From Angiostrongylus vasorum (taxonomy: Eukaryota; Nematoda; Chromadorea; Rhabditida; Metastrongylidae), in the NCBI GenBank assembly GCA_018806985.1, contig JADANN010000288.1, positions 62,001 to 126,000 on the forward strand: a stretch of 64,000 nt of DNA, written 5' to 3'. The notes below the pieces were generated by a model. The model saw only the letters and a list, made by a program, of their open reading frames with translations, was not told the origin of the DNA and did no database searches. The position numbers and the translations under genes were made by a program. How positions within the stretch are numbered: the first letter of the stretch is position 1; each line of letters opens with the position of its first letter. Below, piece by piece: positions 58,301 to 64,000 of this stretch.

Positions 58301-60690
58301 AACACGTCATTTCCCATTTTTCGTTCTGGTCCGTTCCTCGGTCTTTTTTCTATTCTAACTCTCGATTTGGTTTTTCTCCCATTTCAGTTGTCAAGGTGCA
58401 TTTTATACATTGGCAGTGGAGCCGGATCGGAATGATGTCTCAGTAGGTAAAAGTATTAGAAAGAGCGATTTGGAAATCAGTACCAAATTTTTTTTAGCAC
58501 GTTTTCATCACTTGGTCATGCTCGTTTGTACTCATTTATACTCATTTCTACTTTTTTGGGCGAGGGAAGAACTCGCAAGGTGTGGTGGTGAACACGTTAG
58601 CTCCCGGAAAGAGTAATAACGAGGTTCCATCCCCACTGCAGGCACCTGTAGTCCGGTTTTGCAAATATTCCAACATCGTTTTAGTTGTACTCTTTTTTGA
58701 ACTATTAAATTTTCTATGATAATATGACGTGTACAAAACTATAGAGTACAAAACAGCTGTCAGAACTATCCATCTTTTAACGTCTTCGACTACACTCCCT
58801 TTCCGCATCACTTGATTGGACCACTTTCCTTAGACCATAATGTTTACAACTGTATAAGAAACTGCCAGTTCAATGGAAACTGAGACAGTTAAGTTGTTCT
58901 GCTTTATGGAATTGTAGCAAACCTGCTGGTTTTATTGTCGTGCATATCGAACGTGTTACCGGTGCCAACTATTTGGTGTCATTTTCTGTTCTCGTAGAGA
59001 AATTTGGGGGTATATCTATTGAATAACCCAATTAGGATGTGTAACATAGGATGTCAAAATTGGATTAGCTCTTGATACGACATTATTTGTAGAGCATATA
59101 GTGCAGCGGCTAGAGGTGTTCTGCATGACACACTGAATCGGTCGCTGCTTCGATACCACGCAAGGCTCACCAAGGGTTGCATCACTCCAAGTTCGGCAGA
59201 TAGGTGTCAGGCTTGTCTGGGAGAATAAGAACAGTGACGTGACACATCGATAGGCTCCTGTAAGTCGAATGAGTATTGTATGAGTCAGATATGCAGTCAA
59301 TTACGTCAACGTTGTTCGATGAAGTCCAATGCCGAACAAATAGTCTTTCCACTTTACGGCATTGTTTGCCTTCCCTTCTAATATCCGGACGATTTTGGTT
59401 GCTTTTCGAATTTATTTGAGCAGATTAGCAGCCAAGACAGTAGTGTACAAGAAATTCAAACAACGTACCACCACCAGGACTTGAAGTATCCATGCAGGGA
59501 AGGCTTTGTTTTGAATGATATGAATTACAACTTCCAATTCATTCTTTCCTTTGTTCCTGTGATGTACTTCTTTCAACTTGAGCATCAATAGTGAACATTT
59601 TAAGATGTCTGAAAGCGGAAATTTTTTCTTCTCCCGGTAAAGGTCTTAGAAAGCTCTACAGATGTTTGTAACTTCTGGCAAACACGTGGTGCTGATTAAT
59701 TTAGGAGTTTTTTTCCCATATGATTGTGATAAAGTTCTCGTTTTCCAAAGTTTTCTCCATGGTCTTTCAGGATAAATCGCCCGTGCAAGCGATTCAGGTA
59801 TACAGAGCTTTAAAACCAGATCGATCAAGATTTCCCATTGAAACGATGGAAAGTACTGCTGAATTCGAGGATGTAAAGCCGAATATCGAGCGTATTGTGA
59901 GTATTTATATAATGTTTCATCGTTGTTTCATATACTGATTTTAAGTGAAATACTTACTTGTACACGTTTGTTTTGTCGTTGTTGTTGTTGTTGTTGTTGT
60001 TGTTGTCGTCGTCGTCGTCGTCGTGGTTGCTATGGGTATTACTGGTTGGTGGTTGACGTTTCGGCGATTTCGCCTTCTTCAGAGCCTCGACGTATTTTGT
60101 GTAACAGTGGTCTTGTATTCGGTGGGATGCTTATAGTACTAATGGGGATCAAACTTTCAAATAAACGCCGTAATGATCAAAAAGGCTACTCACCGTGTTG
60201 TTACGGGTGGAACTGATCCACGCATTGTTCACGTGGGGTCGCGATTCGTCAAAGCACCCCTCTAGGTACGCATAGGGCACAAAAGCACGATGGCGATGAT
60301 TTTGAAGTGGATATCCGGATCCTAGCGCAGGAATCGAAAACATCAACGCGCAAGACCCTTGGGGCATTCTGGATAAATTCCAAAAATCCAAAGATGAACC
60401 GGAAAGACGAACGCCTCACTACCACACATGACCTGGCTCCTTATTTCAAAAATAATATTTTGACCTGTGGGTGTGTCTCGCTCCCGACCCCACGTGAACA
60501 TCGCGTGGGCCAGTCCCACTCGTAACAGCATGGCTTTTTTTATCAATATGGCGTTTATTTGAAAGTTTAATCCTCATTAGTACTATAAGTCTTCCACCGA
60601 ATGTAAGGCTACTGTTACATAAAATACATCTAGGCTCTGAGGAAGCCGAAATCGCAGAATCGTCAGCCATCGACCAACAACACCCATAGC

Positions 60691-60745
<55 letters not shown>

Positions 60746-62988
60746 GACGAGAACTTATACCAACCTCGCATCGGCTCAAAAAAGATCAGTTTATAAGATC
60801 GTGTAAATAAATATATAAACTATTTATGCCGAGGTTTATAGAAAGTCGGTCTTTTGACTTACTTGCATATTTGGATGGCCCGTCCTCACTGGTTATGCGG
60901 ACCACAGCACATTCTCCATTTTTCAGAGTTTTACTGGCTTAGCCATTGTGGTTATCTGGAGTCCCGTGCTCAGCGGGGCTGATGTCTACCTCAGCTCGCC
61001 ACCACCATGAGTAATCACCGCCCTTTTGCATCAGAGATAGATTAGCCACCATGCGACTAATTTGATATCAGGACGGTGGTGGGTCTTGGTATTGGTTTAC
61101 ATAGCTGGGCTTCCTGGTGGAAACGGCGCATTCCTTCTCAGCTTGAGGCCCTGCTGCTGGGGTGAATTCCTCGCTGTACGCATCCCGACACCCAGGAACA
61201 CCTCCTAGCAACGATGAGTCGGTAAACCATTGGGAGAATTTTAAATCAAATAATTCCTTGATATGACATAGAAGTCACATTTGCTGCACGAAGTAAATTT
61301 GATTAAACACTATTTTCTGCACGTGAATCTTACGTGGTTTACTGGCTTATTCAAAGATTTGTATGTGATATTTGAAGTTGTGATATGCTAATACTACGTT
61401 TACGAAGGATGCCAACCCAGTATTCATTTCAAATGGACCCAAAAAGAGAGGTAGGAAGCGAAAAAGTGATCAACAAAGATCGGTGTTTGATACTCCACCA
61501 AGTTCTTTGGATCATCCTCGGAGCACCGATGAGTCTGAAGGTATCGTTTCAATGTTTCTGGTCTTATGAGCAAAGTTGTCCATGTGGTTCTGTGCTTCTT
61601 TCTGCAGTCTATCTATGTTGTCATTTTTAAAGCTTTCTCCCAAAACTTACGCTGTTTGGATTTGTTGTTGCTTGAACTTCTCAATTATTTACATGGTCTT
61701 ACACCGTCTCTTATGAAAAAACCGGTTTATTAAAGCACCAACAGTGTTCTTTAAATATGACACTCTCTCTTTATTATCTTCTATTTCTTATTCAGGTTTT
61801 TTTATCCTTGTGGTTAGGATGTATCTTTTAGGAAACAAAGACATCAGACACGAATCAGATCTATGGGCACCCACATATCAGTTGATCAGGAAGCAAAAAC
61901 TTGGAAATAACGTGCAATGTCTAGTGAGTTTTCTTTTTATTCTTTGTATGGTCCCTGGATCTTATATTGCTCGTAAATTTTGAATCTGTTGGTTTTACAT
62001 TACAAGAGGCGCGTGTAGCGAGCGCAGTGGTCGGAGGCGCCCTTCACTACCCATGGAGTCGATCCCCGGGCCAACCAAGCCCTTCATCCCTCCGGGGTGG
62101 GCAAATTGGTGCCAGACTTGTCTTGGAGATAGCAGCACTGGCTCAATACATCGGTAGGCCACCGCTAGTCATTGTAAAGGCCAGATATGCATTCAGTCAC
62201 CTCCAGCGATGCTCAGTGAAGTCGGGTGCATTGCGCATCCATCAGAGGTTGATCGGTGCTGAGAGCTTTATCCTTTTTATCCTTTAATGTTTGGTAAATG
62301 TGGGATTGACGATAAGATTCCACATTGTAGGATCTTTAATAACCTATATCGTTTTTGGATTTGACTCTCACATACATCAGTTTTTATTTAAGACTTGCAA
62401 ATATTCGGTACAGGCCAATCTAGCACATATGCGAAAGCACGTGAATGCTGTTCATAAGAGGTTCAACAGGTACTTTTTTGTCGCTTCTTGACTGTGTATT
62501 CCATTTTGATTCTCCGTTTTTTGCTCCAAGTAGTTTTTTATTTATGCATCATTTTGAAGGCAAGGTATTATCAGATTGGCTAAGAATTATTAGTAAGAGA
62601 GGAATGTGTTTTTTGTATGAGTACAGCACTACGAGTTACTTTTATTCTTTCAGTTACTATGTAGTGTTAGAACCTTTTTTTTCAATTTTTTTCCAATTTT
62701 CCCATAGTTTGCGCAGTTCACTTATGGAGACTTTCTTCTGCTCAGATGCTTATTATTACATAATTTTTGTGATTAAGTGTTACATACGAGTTTTTAGGTA
62801 TCGCTGCAAGTATTGTCGTGAAGAGTTTCTAAATCAGGCAAAAGCTATAAGACATGAGCGAGAGATACACTCAACATCTGGTGTTGTTGTTCCTTTGGAG
62901 TAAGTTTTGTGTTAAGATCAAAGGTCTTTAAAGTGTATGGCATGTGTTTTCAGTTATGTTAAAAAAAGCCTTCAAAATTTTTTTTCCG
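55391..62988 (+). CDS. zinc-finger protein with NYN/PIN-like start and AT-hook (partial)
   Basis: Exons with GT/AG borders: 55391-55467, 56996-57065, 57226-57389, 59771-59896, 61408-61540, 61832-61923, 62393-62469, 62798-62899 and probably 62954-62988. End phases run 0,1,0,0,1,0,2,2,1, and each next exon fits. Exons 1-2 give MVYLLVDLENQSQLSDVISF and then CDAVLCSGEKRQGVIHMFF. The hydrophobic-D-x-E-N pattern followed by helix and strand recalls NYN/PIN-like nuclease folds (inference). A Pro/Ser linker (KKSPPSFPLSQSMVSESPL) follows. Exon 5 has GPKKRGRKRKSDQQR, AT-hook or nuclear-localisation-like. Finger 1 is CLTC-x13-H-x4-H, with its Cys pair split by an intron. Finger 2 is CKYC-x12-H-x4-H. This suggests a nuclear nucleic-acid-binding protein. 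The gene continues past the window, and upstream exons are probable. Introns hold families B, C, D and PLE debris. The exon-5 acceptor (TTACGAAG) is weak. Orthologue not recognised. Confidence 0.8.
55534..55906 (+). mobile_element. family C, full length, intronic
   Basis: CTTATTTACTTGGATTTGG to GTAAACCGTTGGGAGGA. TTGAATT occurs on both sides and may be the target duplication. It lies in the intron between the first two called exons of the zinc-finger gene. Confidence 0.8.
56008..56047 (+). repeat. three-unit tandem repeat
   Basis: AGTTTTACTAT units repeated three times with small changes. Confidence 0.8.
56537..56822 (+). mobile_element. SINE-B, intronic
   Basis: Head GGTGCGTGTGGTGCAGTGG, GGAATCGATCCCCGCC, tail GAGAGCTTTATCC. 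It sits upstream of the 56996 exon in the same orientation as the host gene. Confidence 0.85.
57689..58052 (-). mobile_element. family C, intronic, minus
   Basis: CCTCCCAACGGTTTACGAAC (3' end) to GGACGGGCCATCCAATTATC (5' end); opposite orientation to the host gene. Confidence 0.85.
58388..58440 (+). other. exon-like segment that does not fit the reading frame
   Basis: A strong acceptor (TTTTTCTCCCATTTCAG) precedes CQGAFYTLAVEPDRNDVS with donors GTAGGT or GTAAAAG. It ends phase 0 at the first donor, which suits the 59771 exon. It would need a phase-2 exon before it, whereas the 57389 exon ends in phase 0. It may be an alternative exon, a decoy, or an indel in the assembly. Confidence 0.3.
58562..58700 (+). 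repeat. family D arm, intronic
   Basis: GCAAGGTGTGGTGGTGAACA, GAGTAATAACGAGGTTCC, GCAAATATTCCAACATCG. Confidence 0.65.
59090..59345 (+). repeat. diverged SINE-B, intronic
   Basis: Head TATAGTGCAGCGGCTAGAG, CTTCGATACCACGC, TCGGCAGATAGGTGTCAGGC, CACATCGATAGGCTCCTG, GATGAAGTCCAATGCC. It is older than the other intronic copy at 56537. Confidence 0.65.
59976..60024 (+). repeat. (TTG)n-(TCG)n microsatellite
   Basis: TTG repeats passing into TCG repeats at the outer end of the left arm. Confidence 0.95.
60051..60086 (-). ncRNA. hammerhead-like motif, intact core
   Basis: Minus strand: GGCT, CTGAAGA, an extra A, GGC-GAAATC-GCC stem II, GAAA, CGTC, then AACC (stem I with one mismatch). Core residues are complete. 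Confidence 0.55.
60240..60445 (+). pseudogene. Penelope-like element protein, C-terminal piece
   Basis: THRAQKHDGDDFEVDIRIL and then KTSTRKTLGAFWINSKNPKM correspond to the region after GTHR in the 31.6-kb GIY-YIG fragment, where the shifted frame reads KLLEAFWINTRNPKMN. The catalytic part is missing. Confidence 0.7.
60633..60668 (+). ncRNA. hammerhead-like motif, degraded
   Basis: GGCT, CTGAGGA (still CUGANGA), GAAT instead of GAAA, CGTC and AGCC; stem I pairs GGCT/AGCC. Confidence 0.45.
60690..60745 (+). repeat. (AAC)n microsatellite
   Basis: About 55 bases of CAA repeat at the outer end of the right arm, mirror image of the (TTG)n tract at 59976. Confidence 0.97.
60858..61237 (+). mobile_element. 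family C, intronic
   Basis: CTTACTTGCATATTTGGATG to GGTAAACCATTGGGAGA; inserted next to the PLE flank, 170 bp before the 61408 exon. Confidence 0.8.
62006..62285 (+). mobile_element. SINE-B, intronic
   Basis: AGGCGCGTGTAGCGAGCGCAG has a small duplication in the A-box. GGAGTCGATCCCCGGGCC and the tail GAGAGCTTTATCCTTTTTAT follow. It is located in the intron that splits the first zinc finger. Confidence 0.85.
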
Positions 62989-63197
62989 GTAACTGGAGTT
63001 ACAGGAGTGGGGACAAACGGATTCAGTTAAATCGATTTTCCCCACCATCCACCTGTCTTTCATTCACTGTTTGCTTGATGAGCAAGCATGTTTTAATGTC
63101 TTTTATTCATCCGGGTTTAGTAGGGAAACTGCCATGATTGCAGAAACTGAGAATTATCAATTTTGAATTCGCACTGCGTATAGTACCGCCTATGGCG

Positions 63198-63876
63198 CGG
63201 GCGCGTGTGGCACAGTGGTCAGAGACGCCGTGCAATGCAGATTTGGTCGATCCCCGCGCCCCCTGGTTCACAAAGCCTTCCATCACTCCGGGGTCAGGGG
63301 TCGACAGATTGGTACCAAACTTGTCTGGGAGGATACTTACTTACTTGATACTTGAACGGCCCGTCCTCACTAGTTGTGCGGGCCCCAGCATAATCACCAT
63401 TTTTCGGAGATTTACTGGTTAAGCCATTGTGGTTCCCTGCAATCCCGAGGACAGCCTGGCCAAAGTCTGCCCCAGGTAGTCACCACGACAGGCAGTAGCA
63501 GCGCTTGTGGATCAGAGGGAAATATGCCACCATGCGACTTTGATACCAGGACGGTGGTGGATCCTGGTATTGGTTTACTCTTAGCTAGGCTTCCTGATGG
63601 AAACGCCGGAATTCTTCTCAGCTTGGGAGACCCTGCGGGGGTACGAATCCTCCCGCTGTACATCGCAGGTCGACAGCTAAGAACACCACCCAGCCATGTT
63701 GAGGCGTTAAACCGTTGAGAGGATCTGGGAGGATAGCTACACTAGCTCGATACATCGGTAGGCCACCACGAGTCATTGTAAAGGCCTGATATGCATTCAT
63801 TCGCTTCTAACGATGATTAATGAAGTCGAATGCATCGCGCATCCCTTAGGGATTGATCAACGCCGAGAGATCTATA
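63198..63876 (+). mobile_element. SINE-B split by a family C insertion
   Basis: The SINE-B runs from CGGGCGCGTGTGGCACAGTG to 63335 and resumes at 63736 (GCTACACTAGCTCGATAC), ending ACGCCGAGAGATCTATAC. The interruption is one family C copy with a 12-bp duplication of SINE-B sequence. Confidence 0.9.
63336..63723 (+). mobile_element. family C nested in SINE-B, 12-bp target duplication
   Basis: TCTGGGAGGATA at 63324-63335 is repeated at 63724-63735. The element starts CTTACTTACTTGATACTTG and ends CCGTTGAGAGGA, confirming the ends defined at 30106-30489. Confidence 0.92.
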
Positions 63877-64000
63877 CTTTTCCTTTTATAGTACAGCATA
63901 GGGTACCAGTTATACTAAAGATTAGTACTGTTTGGTATCCGCATTTTTTTCCTATGAGTGAAGCCATTTATCAATATACGAGAGAAGGATTCATGGTTTT

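Larger units (their letters stand above)
59960..60860. mobile_element. PLE composite: inverted arms around a PLE coding remnant
   Basis: The left arm (about 59976-60230) and right arm (about 60485-60760) are inverse copies. Each has a trinucleotide microsatellite at its outer end, then GTTGCTATGGG or its complement, the ribozyme-like core, and the GTAACA/TTTGAAAG region. Between them lies a piece of the PLE C-terminus. It is followed by the flank TATGCCGAGGTTTATAGAAA. The whole block is in an intron of the zinc-finger gene. Confidence 0.75.

Overview
The window looks like nuclear DNA of a repeat-rich nematode, most likely a strongylid (hookworm-like) worm. It is AT-rich and shows GT/AG introns, often with pyrimidine-rich TTTTCAG-type acceptors. 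It also carries decayed RTE-type retrotransposons and Penelope-like element (PLE) proteins of a kind I associate with hookworm genomes. The species assignment is inference. No bacterial, operon or CRISPR features are present.

Most of the sequence is mobile-element debris. At least four short-element families recur on both strands. SINE-A has a tRNA-like head with A- and B-box-like motifs and a body of about 370 bp. SINE-B has a tRNA-like head, is about 280 bp and ends near a pyrimidine-rich tail. Family C is about 385 bp and has proven 12-13 bp target-site duplications. Family D has a tRNA-like core and often forms a 350-390 bp palindrome. A fifth group consists of PLE-derived repeats, usually as inverted arms. 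Their conserved core reads as a hammerhead-ribozyme motif, and one copy keeps a GIY-YIG endonuclease ORF (31.6-32.0 kb, minus). Coding remnants of non-LTR reverse transcriptases lie at 29.1, 32.1-32.6, 41.0-43.9 (an almost complete RTE-like pseudogene, minus) and 53.3-54.3 kb.

A 2.9-kb segment is present twice in direct orientation (268-3194 and 48868-51790). The second copy sits between the head and the tail of a SINE-A, with short microhomologies at both junctions.

Host genes are sparse and split by repeat-filled introns. The best supported is a plus-strand gene at 55.4-63.0 kb. Nine exons with compatible phases encode a VDLEN (NYN/PIN-like) start, a Pro/Ser linker, an AT-hook-like basic motif and two zinc fingers. 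Two further plus-strand gene ends are supported by phase-compatible exons: 39.3-40.35 kb, with a C-terminal membrane segment, and 23.1-24.4 kb. A terminal exon at 35.8 kb also looks real. Other candidate exons (left edge, 4.65-5.43, 9.2-9.4, 10.4-10.6 and 27.8-28.1 kb) are weaker. All exon models are read by eye, without transcript or homology support.
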